The translations under genes and the position numbers were made by a program. Under the pieces are notes generated by a model. That model did not search any database. It saw nothing but the letters and a program-made list of their open reading frames with translations, and was not told the DNA's origin. A DNA stretch of 64,000 nt from Luteimonas colneyensis (lineage in GTDB: Bacteria; Pseudomonadota; Gammaproteobacteria; Xanthomonadales; Xanthomonadaceae), in NCBI RefSeq assembly GCF_014836665.1, contig NZ_JACSQJ010000001.1, forward strand, positions 808,387 to 872,386, given 5' to 3'. The first letter of the stretch is position 1. Every line of letters begins with the position of its first letter. Below, piece by piece: positions 14,616 to 24,129 of the stretch.

Positions 14616-15974
14616 ATGCCGCCGACCCTCCAGACACCCTGGCAGCGGACCCTGGCCACGCTGGCCGTGGTCCTGGGCACCGCCGTGCTCGCGGGACTGG
14701 CCGTAGGCCATCCCTGGCCGGCGCTGGCACTGGCGGCCCTGGCGCTGCTGGCCGCGCACCTGCTGCGCCTGCGCCGGATCTCGCACCTGCTCGAAGCGCG
14801 CGTGCGCTTGCCCCCACCGCGGTCGGGCGGCGGGGCCTGGGCCAACGTCGAGCGCCTGCTGCATCGCGCGCGCGCCGAAGTGCGTGGCCGCGAACGCCGG
14901 CTGGTGGAGATGATGCGTGCCTACCGCGCCGTCGCCACCGCCCTGCCGGACGCGCTGGTGGTGGTCGACCGCAACACCCAGCGCCTGATCTGGTGCAACG
15001 CCGGCGCCGGCCGCCTGCTCGGCCTCGACTATCCACGCGACAAGGGCGCCAGCCTGGTCGAACGGCTGCAGCCGCTGCCGATCTCGCACTGGCTCAGCGC
15101 CGGGCGCCACGCCGAGCCCATCGTCGACGCCGCCTCGCCCGCCGACCCGTCGATCCGCATCAGCCTGCGCCTGATCCCCTACTCCGACGCGCTGTGGCTG
15201 CTGGTGGCGCGCGACGTCGGCAAGCTGATGCGCCTGGAGCAGGTGCGCCGGGACTTCGTGGCCAACGTCTCGCATGAACTGCGCACGCCGCTGACCGTCG
15301 TCCATGGCTACCTCGACATGCTCGACCCCGCCGACAACGAGGAGTGGGAGCCGATCATCGGCGAGATGCGGCGACAGTCGCAGCGCATGACCCAGCTGGT
15401 CGAAGACCTGCTGGCGCTGTCGCGGCTGGAGGCCCAGGACGCGCTGGAGGACGAGGACGTGGCGATGGGGCCGATGCTGTCCACCCTGCGCCGCGAGGCC
15501 GAGGCGCTCAGCCAGGGACGGCACGGGATCGTGGTCGAGGACCTGGCCGGCGTCGACCTGCTCGGCTCCGGCCGCGAGCTGCACAGCGCGTTCTCCAACC
15601 TTGTCGCCAATGCCGTGCGCTACACCCCGAGCGGCGGACGCATCGCCGTGCGCTTCGCCCCGGCCGAAGGCGGCGGCGCGACGCTGTCGGTGGAAGACAG
15701 CGGCTACGGCATCCCCGAGTCGCATATTTCAAGGCTGACCGAGCGCTTCTATCGCGTCTCAAGCAGCCGCACCCGCGAGACCGGCGGCACCGGCCTCGGG
15801 CTCGCCATCGTCAAGCACGTCCTGCAGCTGCACCAGGCCCGCCTGGACATCACCAGCGAGGTCGGCCGCGGCAGCACCTTCACCTGCAGCTTCGGCGCGG
15901 ACCGCATCGTCCCGCGCGGAAAGGACCCCCATGAGCACCCGCAAGACCAGCACGCCTCCCGGCAGCACGCGTAG
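14616..15974 (+). CDS. phoR: Phosphate regulon sensor kinase PhoR
   Basis: A 452-residue inner-membrane histidine kinase. Two close hydrophobic segments (about 13-50) leave almost no periplasmic loop, as in PhoR. A PAS domain (about 95-200, motif ALPDALVVVDRNTQRLIWCN) is followed by the H box SHELRTPL (His near 220), N box NLVANAVRYTP, and G boxes DSGYGIP and GGTGLGLAIVKHVL. It probably senses phosphate through the Pst/PhoU complex, which is not in the window. Its last 44 bases overlap the start of ppk. Confidence 0.93.
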   Translation: MPPTLQTPWQRTLATLAVVLGTAVLAGLAVGHPWPALALAALALLAAHLLRLRRISHLLEARVRLPPPRSGGGAWANVERLLHRARAEVRGRERRLVEMMRAYRAVATALPDALVVVDRNTQRLIWCNAGAGRLLGLDYPRDKGASLVERLQPLPISHWLSAGRHAEPIVDAASPADPSIRISLRLIPYSDALWLLVARDVGKLMRLEQVRRDFVANVSHELRTPLTVVHGYLDMLDPADNEEWEPIIGEMRRQSQRMTQLVEDLLALSRLEAQDALEDEDVAMGPMLSTLRREAEALSQGRHGIVVEDLAGVDLLGSGRELHSAFSNLVANAVRYTPSGGRIAVRFAPAEGGGATLSVEDSGYGIPESHISRLTERFYRVSSSRTRETGGTGLGLAIVKHVLQLHQARLDITSEVGRGSTFTCSFGADRIVPRGKDPHEHPQDQHASRQHA

Positions 15975-18099
15975 CCCGCGCGCGCGCCGCGCGAAGACCC
16001 CGGCCGATGCCGCCGCGCCCGCCGTGGTCGCGCCGCCGCAGGCCGAGGACCTCCTGCGCGATCCGTCGCTCTACCTCAACCGCGAGCTGTCGCAGCTCGA
16101 CTTCAACTTCCGCGTGCTCGCGCAGGCGCAGGACGCCACGATCCCGCTGCTCGAGCGCCTGCGCTTCCTGTGCATCTCCTGCACCAACCTCGACGAGTTC
16201 TTCGAGATCCGCGCCGCGACGGTGCGCCATGCGCAGGACTTCGACGTCCCGCTGGCGCCCGACGGCCTTTCGCCGGTGACCGTGCTGCGCCGCATCCACG
16301 AGCGCACCGCCGAGCTGGTGGACGCGCAGTACGCCTGCTGGAACGAGGTCCTGCGCCCGGCGCTGGCCGATGCCGGCATCCGCGTGCTGGCGCGCGAGAC
16401 CTGGAACGCGCGCCAGCGGCGCTGGCTGCGCGCCTATTTCCGCGAGGAGATCCTGCCGGTGCTGTCGCCGCTGGGCCTGGATCCCGCGCACCCGTTCCCC
16501 AAGATCCTGAACAAGTCGCTCAACCTCGTGGTCGTGCTCAGGGGCCGCGATGCGTTCGGCCGCAGCGGCCACCTGGCGATCGTCCGCGCGCCGCGCTCGC
16601 TGCCGCGCATCATCCGCCTGCCGCAGCGCGTCTCCGGCGGCGAGCACGACTTCGTGTTCCTCTCGGCGATGCTGTCGGAATTCGTCGAGGACCTCTTCCC
16701 GGGCATGGCCGTGCGCGGCGCCTACCAGTTCCGCGTCACCCGCAACTCCGAGCTGATCGTCGACGAGGACGAGGTCGAGAACCTGGCGCTGGCGCTGCGC
16801 GACGAGCTGGTCGGCCGTGGCTACCTGCGCGCGATGCGGCTGGAGATCGCCGCCGACTGTCCCGAGCCGATCGTGCGCGAGCTGCTGCGCAATTTCGACC
16901 TGCCGGACAACGCGGTCTACCGCATCAACGGGCCGGTGAACCTCAACCGGGTCATCCAGGTCTACAACGAGGCCGACCGGCCGGAGCTCAAGTTCCCGCC
17001 CTTCCAGCCGCGCCAGCTGGCCGGCAGCGACGCCATGTTCGAGCGCCTCGCCGCCGGCGACGTGCTGCTCCACCACCCCTTCGACGCGTTCACGCCAGTG
17101 CTCGAACTGCTCAAGCAGGCCGCGGCCGATCCGGGCGTGCTGGCGATCAAGCAGACGCTGTACCGCACCGGGCGCGACTCGCCGATCGTCGAGCACCTGG
17201 TGCAGGCCGCGCGCAACGGCAAGGACGTCACCGTGGTGGTCGAACTGCGCGCGCGCTTCGACGAGGAGGCCAACCTCGGCCTGGCCGACCGCCTGCAGGA
17301 CGCCGGCGTGCAGGTGGTCTACGGCGTGGTCGGCTACAAGACCCACGCCAAGATGCTGCTGGTGGTGCGCCGCGAGGGCCGCCGCCTGCGCCGCTACGTG
17401 CACATGGGCACCGGCAACTACCACAGCGGCACCGCGCGCGCGTACACCGACCTCAGCCTGATGACCGCCGATCCCGACGTCGGCAGCGACGTGCACCAGA
17501 TCTTCCAGCAGATCTCGGGCCTTGCGCCTGCGATCCGCCTGGAGCGCCTGCTGCAGTCGCCCTTCACCCTGCACGGCGGCGTGCTGGAACGCATCGAGCG
17601 CGAGGCGCGCCTCGCCGCCGCCGGCCGGCCGGCGCGCATCATCGCCAAGATGAACGCCCTCAACGAGCCGCAGGTGGTGCGTGCGCTGTACGCGGCCTCG
17701 CAGGCCGGCGTGCGGATCGACCTCGTCGTGCGCGGCGCCTGCACCCTGCGTCCCGGCGTGCCGGGGGTCTCGGACAACATCCGCGTGCGTTCGATCGTGG
17801 GTCGCTTCCTCGAGCACACCCGCGTGTACTGGTTCGGCAACGACGGTGCCCCGGAGACCTGGTGCGCGAGCGCCGACTGGCTCGAACGCAACCTGCTGCG
17901 CCGGGTCGAGACCTGCTTCCCGATCCTCGACCCAGCGATCGCCGCGCGCGTCTATCGCGAAGCGCTGCAGACCTACCTCGACGACAACACCAACGCCTGG
18001 GAACTGCAGGCCGACGGCAGCTACGTGCAGGTGTCGCCGGTCGACGGCGAGCTTCCGCATTCGGCGCAGTCCGCCCTGCTGGCGGGGATCTGCGGATGA
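15931..18099 (+). CDS. ppk1: Polyphosphate kinase 1
   Basis: Reversible synthesis of polyphosphate from ATP on the membrane face. 722 residues; ATG 15931 lies inside the end of phoR, and the first 40 residues are a basic low-complexity extension. The PPK1 N domain begins LYLNRELSQLDFNFRVL. The active site contains the autophosphorylated His in YVHMGTGNYHSGTARAYTD. Further conserved blocks are NPVN-like PVNLNRVIQVYNE, HHPFDAFTPVLELL, IKQTLYRTG and IVGRFLEHTRVYWF. The gene overlaps ppx by ATGA, so synthesis and breakdown enzymes are made together and under probable PhoB control. Confidence 0.93.
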   Translation: MSTRKTSTPPGSTRSPRARRAKTPADAAAPAVVAPPQAEDLLRDPSLYLNRELSQLDFNFRVLAQAQDATIPLLERLRFLCISCTNLDEFFEIRAATVRHAQDFDVPLAPDGLSPVTVLRRIHERTAELVDAQYACWNEVLRPALADAGIRVLARETWNARQRRWLRAYFREEILPVLSPLGLDPAHPFPKILNKSLNLVVVLRGRDAFGRSGHLAIVRAPRSLPRIIRLPQRVSGGEHDFVFLSAMLSEFVEDLFPGMAVRGAYQFRVTRNSELIVDEDEVENLALALRDELVGRGYLRAMRLEIAADCPEPIVRELLRNFDLPDNAVYRINGPVNLNRVIQVYNEADRPELKFPPFQPRQLAGSDAMFERLAAGDVLLHHPFDAFTPVLELLKQAAADPGVLAIKQTLYRTGRDSPIVEHLVQAARNGKDVTVVVELRARFDEEANLGLADRLQDAGVQVVYGVVGYKTHAKMLLVVRREGRRLRRYVHMGTGNYHSGTARAYTDLSLMTADPDVGSDVHQIFQQISGLAPAIRLERLLQSPFTLHGGVLERIEREARLAAAGRPARIIAKMNALNEPQVVRALYAASQAGVRIDLVVRGACTLRPGVPGVSDNIRVRSIVGRFLEHTRVYWFGNDGAPETWCASADWLERNLLRRVETCFPILDPAIAARVYREALQTYLDDNTNAWELQADGSYVQVSPVDGELPHSAQSALLAGICG

Positions 18100-19625
18100 G
18101 CGCGGCGATCGCCGCGGCATCGCAGAGCCAGCCCCTGGCCGACGGCGACATGCTCGCCGCCATCGACCTCGGCTCCAACAGCTACCACATGGTCGTGGCC
18201 CGCTACACCCTCGGCCAGCTGCGCATCGTCGATCGCCTGCGCGAGACCGTGCGCATGGCCGAAGGCCTCGACGCGCGCGGCGGCCTCGATGCCGAGGTGC
18301 GGCAGCGCGCGCTGCGGTGCCTGGCGCGCTTCGGCCAGCGGATCCGTGACATCCCGCCGCACCGCGTGCGCGCGGTGGCGACCAACACCGTGCGCCGGCT
18401 GGCGGCGCCGCAGGCCTTCCTGATGCCGGCCGAGACCGCGCTCGGGCATGCGATCGAAGTGGTGGCCGGACGCGAGGAGGCCCGCCTGGTCTACCTCGGC
18501 GTCGCGCAGGCGCAGCCGCCCAAGCCGGGCCACCGCCGCCTCGTGCTCGACATCGGCGGCGGCTCGACCGAATGCATCATCGGCCGCGGCTTCGAAACGC
18601 TGGAGCGCGAGAGCGTGCAGCTCGGCGCGGTCGCGGGCACGCTGCGCTACTTCGGCAACGGCCGGTTGTCGCGGCGCAAGTGGCGCGACGCCCTGATCGA
18701 ATCCTCGGTGGAATTCCAGCAGTTCGCCGCGACCTACCGCAGCCTCGGCTGGCAGGAGGCGATCGGCGCCTCCGGCACCAACAAGGCGATCGGCGAGATC
18801 TGCGCGGCGATGAAGCTCACCAAGGGCGCGATCACGGCCGAAGCCCTGCCCGTGGTGCGCGACGCGCTGCTGCGTGCCGGCCACGTCGACGACATCAATC
18901 TGCCGGGGCTGTCGGCCGAACGGCGGCCGATCATCGCCGGCGGACTGCTGGTGCTGGAAGCGGCGTTCACCAGCCTGGGCCTGCAGCGAATGGCGGTCAG
19001 CAAGGCGGCGCTGCGCGAAGGGGTGCTCCACGACCTCGTCGGCCGCGCCGGCGACCAGGACCCGCGAGAGGCTTCGGTCGACGCGCTGGTGCAGCGCTAC
19101 GGCATCGACGTGGCGCAGGCGCTGCGCGTGGAGGCCAGCGCGCTGCGGCTGTTCGACCTGGTCGCGCCCGCCTGGCAGCTGACGCCCGACGACCGCCTCA
19201 TGCTGTCCTGGGCCGCGCGCCTGCACGAGCTCGGCCTCACCATCGCGCACAGCCAGTACCAGGTGCACGGCGCCTACATCCTCGCGCACTCCGACATCGC
19301 CGGCTTCTCGCGCCAGGAACAGGAATTCCTGGCCGCGCTGGTGCGCGCGCACCGGCGCAAGGTCCCGAAGAACGTGTTCGAGGCGCTCCCGGACCGCCTG
19401 CTGCCGGCGGCGCGCCAGCTGTCGGTGCTGCTGCGGCTGGCCGTGCTGCTGCACCGCGGCCACGAACAGCCCGAGATCCCCGGCCTCGATGCCGTGGCGC
19501 GCGGCACCATGCTGGAGCTTCGCCTGCCTCCGCGCTATCTCGACGAGCGCCCGCTGCTGCAGGCGGACCTCGCGGGCGAACCGGCCGAGATTCCGGCGCT
19601 GGGCATCGCGCTGCGCATCGGCTGA
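18096..19625 (+). CDS. ppx: Exopolyphosphatase (Ppx/GppA family)
   Basis: Removes terminal phosphate from polyphosphate. 509 residues from ATG 18096 overlapping the ppk stop. The actin-like ATPase fold shows phosphate loop AAIDLGSNSYHMVVARY near the start, the second signature LVLDIGGGSTECIIG, and ASGTNKAIGEI. The C-terminal HD-like helical region (about 320-500) includes ARLHELGLTIAHSQYQVHGAYIL, typical of the long Ppx form rather than short GppA. Last gene of the phoB-phoR-ppk-ppx cluster. Confidence 0.92.
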   Translation: MSAAIAAASQSQPLADGDMLAAIDLGSNSYHMVVARYTLGQLRIVDRLRETVRMAEGLDARGGLDAEVRQRALRCLARFGQRIRDIPPHRVRAVATNTVRRLAAPQAFLMPAETALGHAIEVVAGREEARLVYLGVAQAQPPKPGHRRLVLDIGGGSTECIIGRGFETLERESVQLGAVAGTLRYFGNGRLSRRKWRDALIESSVEFQQFAATYRSLGWQEAIGASGTNKAIGEICAAMKLTKGAITAEALPVVRDALLRAGHVDDINLPGLSAERRPIIAGGLLVLEAAFTSLGLQRMAVSKAALREGVLHDLVGRAGDQDPREASVDALVQRYGIDVAQALRVEASALRLFDLVAPAWQLTPDDRLMLSWAARLHELGLTIAHSQYQVHGAYILAHSDIAGFSRQEQEFLAALVRAHRRKVPKNVFEALPDRLLPAARQLSVLLRLAVLLHRGHEQPEIPGLDAVARGTMLELRLPPRYLDERPLLQADLAGEPAEIPALGIALRIG

Positions 19626-19689
19626 CGCGCACCATCCGCCACCGTATCGAGCGGTGCTATGCTCCGGCGAGTCCTCCCCGGAGACAGCA

Positions 19690-20169
19690 ATGGGTCGTCG
19701 AATCACCCTCCTGGTCCTGTCGCTGGTCGTCGCGCTGGCGGCAGCCTGCTCCAGCGGTCCCGCGCGCCGCGTGTCCGAGCCGGCCGCGAGCATCCAGGAG
19801 CTGGCGGTGCAGCCCGACGGCAGCTGGTCGCTCAGCCTGCGCCTGCAAAACTACAGCAGCGTGCCGATGCGCTTCGACGCGGTCGAGCTCCAGGTCACCG
19901 TCGGCGACCAGGCCGCGGGCACGCTGGCCGACGCGCCGGGACTGGAGATCGGACCGGAATCGGCCGACGTGGTCGCCGTGCGCATGCAGCCTGCATCCGG
20001 CGCCCGCATGCTCCTGGCCGACGCGCTCGCCGCCGGCCGCGGCGTCGACTACGCACTGGACGGCACGATCAGCGCGGCCCCCGCCGACCGCGGCGGCGCC
20101 CGCAGCTACCCCGTGAAGCGCAAGAGCGCGCTGAGCCCTGCCCCGGGCCTGGCGGGCGTGCTGCGCTGA
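19690..20169 (+). CDS. Small lipoprotein, LEA/WHy-like domain
   Basis: A 159-residue lipoprotein from ATG 19690 after CCGGAGAC. Signal peptide with lipobox VVALAAAC puts the lipidated Cys near residue 20. The mature part is a single beta-sandwich (SWSLSLRLQNYSSVPMRFDAV, VELQVTVGDQAAG, VDYALDGTI), like bacterial LEA type-2/WHy proteins. The next residue after Cys is Ser, which favours outer-membrane sorting. TATGCT at about 19661 may be its -10. It is probably separate from ppx and possibly co-read with the acyl-CoA dehydrogenase. No function is known. Confidence 0.75.
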   Translation: MGRRITLLVLSLVVALAAACSSGPARRVSEPAASIQELAVQPDGSWSLSLRLQNYSSVPMRFDAVELQVTVGDQAAGTLADAPGLEIGPESADVVAVRMQPASGARMLLADALAAGRGVDYALDGTISAAPADRGGARSYPVKRKSALSPAPGLAGVLR

Positions 20170-20207
20170 GCGCGCCCCATCGAAGACAGACAGGATCCTC
20201 CCCGCCC

Positions 20208-21998
20208 ATGAGCCAGTACACCGCCCCGCTTGCAGACTTCCGCTTCGTCCTCGACGACGTGCTCGACGCGCAGGCACAGTTCGCCCGGCTGGGTCATTCC
20301 GACGCCACGCCGGACGTGATCGACGCCGTGCTCGAGGAGGCCGCGCGCTTCAGCGGCAGCGTGCTCGCGCCGCTCAACGCCGTCGGCGACCAGCAGGGCT
20401 GCCGCCACGACGCCGCGACCGGCGACGTCACCACGCCCGAGGGCTTCAAGGCCGCCTACGCACAGTACGTCGATGGCGGCTGGCCAGGCCTCACTGCCGC
20501 GCCGGAGCACGGCGGCCAGGGCTTGCCGCACCTGGTCGGCACGGTGGTCAGCGAGATGATCAACGGCGCCAACCTGGCCTGGGGCAACTTCCCGCTGCTC
20601 TCGCACGGCGCGGTCGAGGCGCTGCGCCAGCACGGCCAGGACTGGCAGCGCGAGGTCTTCCTCAAGCCGCTGATCGAAGGCCGCTGGACCGGCACGATGT
20701 GCCTCACCGAGCCGCACTGCGGCACCGACCTCGGCCTGCTGCGCACCCGCGCCGAGCCGGTCGGCGACGATGCCTACGCGATCACCGGCACCAAGATCTT
20801 CATCACCGCCGGCGAGCACGATTTCACCGACAACATCATCCACCTGGTGCTGGCCAAGCTGCCCGGCGCCCCGGCCGGCGCGAAGGGGATCTCGCTGTTC
20901 GTGGTCCCCAAGTTCAAGGTCGGCCGCGACGGCGGCGTGGGTGAGCGCAACGCGGTGCGCTGCGGCTCGATCGAACACAAGATGGGCATCAAGGGCTCGG
21001 CCACCTGCGTGATGAACTTCGACGGCGCCGAGGGCTGGCTGGTCGGCGAGGCGCACGGCGGGCTCAAGGCCATGTTCACCATGATGAACTCCGCGCGCCT
21101 GGGCGTCGGCCTGCAGGGCATCGGCCTGTCCGAACGCGCCTACCAGAACGCCCTGCGCTATTCGCGCGAGCGCCTGCAGTCGCGCGCGCTCACCGGACCA
21201 AAGTGCCCGGACAAGCCGGCCGATCCGATCATCGTCCACCCCGACGTGCGCCGCATGCTGCTCTCGGTGAAGGCGCTGACCGAAGGCAGCCGCATGCTGG
21301 CGATGCACGCCGGCAGCCTGCTCGACGTCGCCAGCCACGCAGCGGATGCAGCCGAGCGCGAGCGCGCCGAGACCCTGGTGAGCTTCCTCACCCCGATTTC
21401 CAAGGCCTGCCAGACCGAGTGGGGCATCGAGAACACCTACAACGCCCTGCAGTGCTTCGGCGGCCACGGCTATATCGCCGAGCACGGCATGGAGCAGCTG
21501 GCGCGCGACGCCCGCATCACCACGCTCTACGAAGGAACCACGGGCATCCAGGCGCTGGACCTGGTGGGACGCAAGACCGCCTCTTCGCGCGGCGCCGGCC
21601 TGAAGCTGTTCCTGGCCGAGGTCGAAGCCTTCTGCGCCGCGCATGAAGGAGACGCCGAACTCGCCGCCGACATCGCCACCCTGCGCGCGAAGTGCGGCGA
21701 GTGGACCGCGCTCACCACCGGGATGCTGCAGTCGGCCGCGGACAATCCCGACGAGCTCGGCGCGGCCTCCTGGGACTATCTCTTCTATTCCGGCTACGTG
21801 GTGCTGGCGTACTGGTGGCTGCGCGCGCGCGCGGCCGCCCGGGACTCGTCGATGCCCGCGGCGTTCAAGGACGCCAAGCGCGAAACGGCGCGGTTCTACT
21901 TCGCCCGCATCCTGCCGCGCACGCTGGCCCATGCCGAGGCGATCCGCGCTGGCGCCGGCCCGCTGATGGCGCTCGACGCCGACAGCTTCGGCGACTGA
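20208..21998 (+). CDS. Acyl-CoA dehydrogenase, long (DmdC/FadE-like) form
   Basis: FAD-dependent alpha,beta-dehydrogenation of acyl-CoA thioesters. 596 residues from ATG 20208. It has the extra N-terminal acyl-CoA-DH segment (SQYTAPLADFRFVLDDVL), the N-terminal domain, the middle beta domain (MCLTEPHCGTDLG, ITGTKIFITAGEHD), the flavin-binding C-terminal helices with catalytic-region motif TYNALQCFGGHGYIAEHGMEQLARDARITTLYEG quoted here in part, and a C-terminal extension of about 120 residues. This architecture is shared with 3-methylmercaptopropionyl-CoA dehydrogenases and many fatty-acid enzymes, so the substrate is open. Confidence 0.88.
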   Translation: MSQYTAPLADFRFVLDDVLDAQAQFARLGHSDATPDVIDAVLEEAARFSGSVLAPLNAVGDQQGCRHDAATGDVTTPEGFKAAYAQYVDGGWPGLTAAPEHGGQGLPHLVGTVVSEMINGANLAWGNFPLLSHGAVEALRQHGQDWQREVFLKPLIEGRWTGTMCLTEPHCGTDLGLLRTRAEPVGDDAYAITGTKIFITAGEHDFTDNIIHLVLAKLPGAPAGAKGISLFVVPKFKVGRDGGVGERNAVRCGSIEHKMGIKGSATCVMNFDGAEGWLVGEAHGGLKAMFTMMNSARLGVGLQGIGLSERAYQNALRYSRERLQSRALTGPKCPDKPADPIIVHPDVRRMLLSVKALTEGSRMLAMHAGSLLDVASHAADAAERERAETLVSFLTPISKACQTEWGIENTYNALQCFGGHGYIAEHGMEQLARDARITTLYEGTTGIQALDLVGRKTASSRGAGLKLFLAEVEAFCAAHEGDAELAADIATLRAKCGEWTALTTGMLQSAADNPDELGAASWDYLFYSGYVVLAYWWLRARAAARDSSMPAAFKDAKRETARFYFARILPRTLAHAEAIRAGAGPLMALDADSFGD

Positions 21999-22049
21999 GG
22001 TCGCGCCGCTACACAAGCTGTCACCATGGGCGTATAAGCTGTTGTTCCC

Positions 22050-22706
22050 ATGGAACCCGACAGAGCGCGGCTACGCCTTGTCAGCGGCATGGAACCCCCG
22101 GCAGCGCCGGCGTCCCGGCAGGTGGCCGGCACGGGGGTCCCGGCGCTGGGACGCGTACGCCTGCTGGCCCTGGATGCGCACGGGCGCGCCCTCGACTGGA
22201 TGAGCTGGCAGGAAGCCACCTGCCTCTACGTGCGCGGCGCGGTGGCCTGGACCCTCGGGCAGCCTTGCCTGGCGGTGCGCGGCGGCACCAGCCGCGCGAC
22301 CGGCCTGCGCAGCCTGGTCGAACTCCACCCGATCGTGGCCGCGCGCGGCCAGGCCCACGCCCGGGCCATCGACCCCACGCCGGCGCTCACCAACGGCGCG
22401 CTGTTCGCGCGCGACCAGCACCTGTGCATGTACTGCGGGCGCGGCCACCCCCGCCAGCAGCTCACCCGCGACCACGTGCATCCGGTCTCGCGCGGCGGCG
22501 CCGACATCTGGGAGAACGTGGTCACCGCCTGCTTCGCCTGCAACTCGCGCAAGGGCAACCGGACGCCCACGCAGGCCTCGATGCCGCTGTTGGCGGTGCC
22601 GTACCGCCCGAGCTGGATCGAGCACCTGATCCTCTCCAACCGCAACATCCTGGCCGACCAGATGGCGTTCCTGTCCAGCCAGCTGCCGAAGCGCCGCGGA
22701 CACTGA
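22050..22706 (+). CDS. HNH endonuclease family protein
   Basis: A 218-residue soluble protein. Residues about 120-180 form an HNH fold: zinc-binding CMYCGRG, the catalytic DHVHPVSRGG with the conserved Asp-His, then ENVVTACFACNSRKGN with the second CxxC. The N-terminal 100 residues include LDWMSWQEATCLYVRGAVAW, seen in the widespread chromosomal single-gene HNH proteins. It is not linked to a methylase or phage gene, so a housekeeping DNA-processing or unknown role is more likely than restriction. ATG 22050 follows a TATAAG stretch that may be the -10. Confidence 0.85.
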   Translation: MEPDRARLRLVSGMEPPAAPASRQVAGTGVPALGRVRLLALDAHGRALDWMSWQEATCLYVRGAVAWTLGQPCLAVRGGTSRATGLRSLVELHPIVAARGQAHARAIDPTPALTNGALFARDQHLCMYCGRGHPRQQLTRDHVHPVSRGGADIWENVVTACFACNSRKGNRTPTQASMPLLAVPYRPSWIEHLILSNRNILADQMAFLSSQLPKRRGH

Positions 22707-22744
22707 GAGTCGCAGCGCAGCAGTTCGCAGTGCGATCGCGACAC

Positions 22745-22773
22745 GCGTCACCAAACACCGCAGCAGGTGACGC
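22745..22773. repeat. Short inverted repeat in the HNH to 22865 gap
   Basis: GCGTCACC at 22745-22752 is matched by GGTGACGC at 22766-22773, with a 13-base spacer. No T run follows, so it may be a protein-binding palindrome for the gene at 22865 rather than a terminator. The gap 22707-22864 holds nothing else I can name. Confidence 0.45.
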
Positions 22774-22864
22774 ATAGAAGCCGGAAGTGCCGTCCAGCGC
22801 GCGTTGACGCAGGTGGCGGCCTCCGCAACACTCCCCGACTCACCACCGTCGGGAATGCCGCGCG

Positions 22865-24061
22865 ATGTCCTTGACCCTCGGCCTGACCGGGATGGATCCA
22901 GCCACCGAAGCCGCCCTCAAGGCCGCCTTCCAGGAAGCCAACGCGCGCCTCGGCGGTCACTGGTCGCTGGTCCCCGACGCGGAGGCCGGCCACGTCGTGG
23001 TCGACATGGACAGCATGTACGGTCCGATGAGCTGGCTGCGGCTGCACGCCGCTGGCCGCCACGTGATCGGACTGACCTCAGCGCCGCGGACGCAGACCGA
23101 CTTCCGGCTCGGCCGCCCCTTCGACGTGGAGCAGCTGATGCAGCTGCTGGTCGACGTGGCGCGCAGCACCGGCATCGGACTGCAGGCCGCTGGCGAAGCG
23201 CGCCCGGCCGTGTCGGCCACTCCGGCTGCCGAGCCCGCGCCGGCCACGTCGTCCGAAGCCGCGTCCGTCTCTCCGTCGGCAGCAGGGCCCGAATCCGAGC
23301 CCGTCCCGGGTCCGTCGGAAGCGACCCGCGCGGAGTCCGAGCCCGCCGCAGTCGAACCCGCCGCAGTCGAACCCGACGCTCGCGAAGCCGGCGTTCCCGA
23401 GGCCGTGGCTGCAGCCCCGGTGTCCGGGCCCGCGAACGCAGCCGTCGCGAAGGACGAAGCGGAACCGCAGTCCCCGCCCGCCGGCGTCGACGCCGGACGC
23501 GACCTGGCCGCCTGGCTGCGGCCGGGCGTGCTTGCCGGGCGCGTGCGCTGCCGCGGCGCCGATGGCACCGTGCTGCTCATCGATGCGGGCACCGACACCT
23601 GGCACGGACCGACGGCGCTGAAGCCGGTGGCCGGCTGCTTCGAAGGCGTCATCGCCCGGGACGAACTCGAGAAGGTCGACGACGCCACCTGGCTGCGCGA
23701 ATCCGCGGCCGCCGGTGCCCCGCAGCCGCTGTCCCGCCTGCGCTGGCTGGGCGGCCTGCTCGCGGGCAAGGGCGAACTGCTGCCCGGATTCAGCGCCTCC
23801 GACCGCTTCCAGCTCAACAAGTGGCCGCAGACCGAGCGCGAATACCCGCGCCACTTCCGCATCGCCACGCAGATGATGAAGGGTCCGGCGACGCTGCCGG
23901 AGATCGCGCAGGCCAGCGGCGTGCCCGAACCCGACGTTGCCGACTTCATCAACGCCAATCTCGCCACCGGCTTCGCCGAACCCGTGGTCGAGGCGCCGCC
24001 CGTGGCCGAGGAACCAGTGAAGGCACGCGGCGGACTGCTGGGCCGCCTGCGCAACCGCTGA
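22865..24061 (+). CDS. Conserved-looking protein of unknown function with acidic Ala/Pro linker
   Basis: I do not recognise this 398-residue soluble protein. Residues 1-105 are an alpha/beta domain ([42 protein letters not shown]) that could be a degenerate receiver-like fold. Residues about 110-215 are a low-complexity Ala/Pro/Glu/Val linker with a tandem EPAAV repeat. The C-terminal 180 residues are ordered ([20 protein letters not shown], then [19 protein letters not shown]) and end in a winged-helix-like unit ([21 protein letters not shown]) plus a basic tail. It lies upstream of dxs but has its own spacing. A scaffold or regulatory role is a guess. Confidence 0.7.
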   Translation: MSLTLGLTGMDPATEAALKAAFQEANARLGGHWSLVPDAEAGHVVVDMDSMYGPMSWLRLHAAGRHVIGLTSAPRTQTDFRLGRPFDVEQLMQLLVDVARSTGIGLQAAGEARPAVSATPAAEPAPATSSEAASVSPSAAGPESEPVPGPSEATRAESEPAAVEPAAVEPDAREAGVPEAVAAAPVSGPANAAVAKDEAEPQSPPAGVDAGRDLAAWLRPGVLAGRVRCRGADGTVLLIDAGTDTWHGPTALKPVAGCFEGVIARDELEKVDDATWLRESAAAGAPQPLSRLRWLGGLLAGKGELLPGFSASDRFQLNKWPQTEREYPRHFRIATQMMKGPATLPEIAQASGVPEPDVADFINANLATGFAEPVVEAPPVAEEPVKARGGLLGRLRNR

Positions 24062-24116
24062 ACAGGGTCGGAGGCCGCCCGGCGGCGTACATGCGCCGCG
24101 GTACGCCGCACCGTCT

Positions 24117-24129
24117 TACAATGCGCGGA
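24117..24129 (+). promoter_or_regulatory. Candidate dxs -10 box giving a leaderless transcript
   Basis: TACAAT at 24117-24122 ends six bases before the dxs ATG at 24129, so transcription from it would begin at or near the start codon. No ribosome binding site precedes the ATG. A hairpin-forming sequence (cggcgtac/gtacgccg) lies at about 24082-24108. Confidence 0.4.

Noticed and set aside
16170-18095. Long plus-strand frame continuing upstream of ppx.
   Set aside because: It is a shifted reading of ppk with low-complexity product. ppx begins at ATG 18096.
22050-22706. HNH gene as part of a restriction or phage-defence island.
   Set aside because: No methylase, helicase or other defence gene is near; neighbours are metabolic, so a solitary chromosomal HNH protein is more likely.
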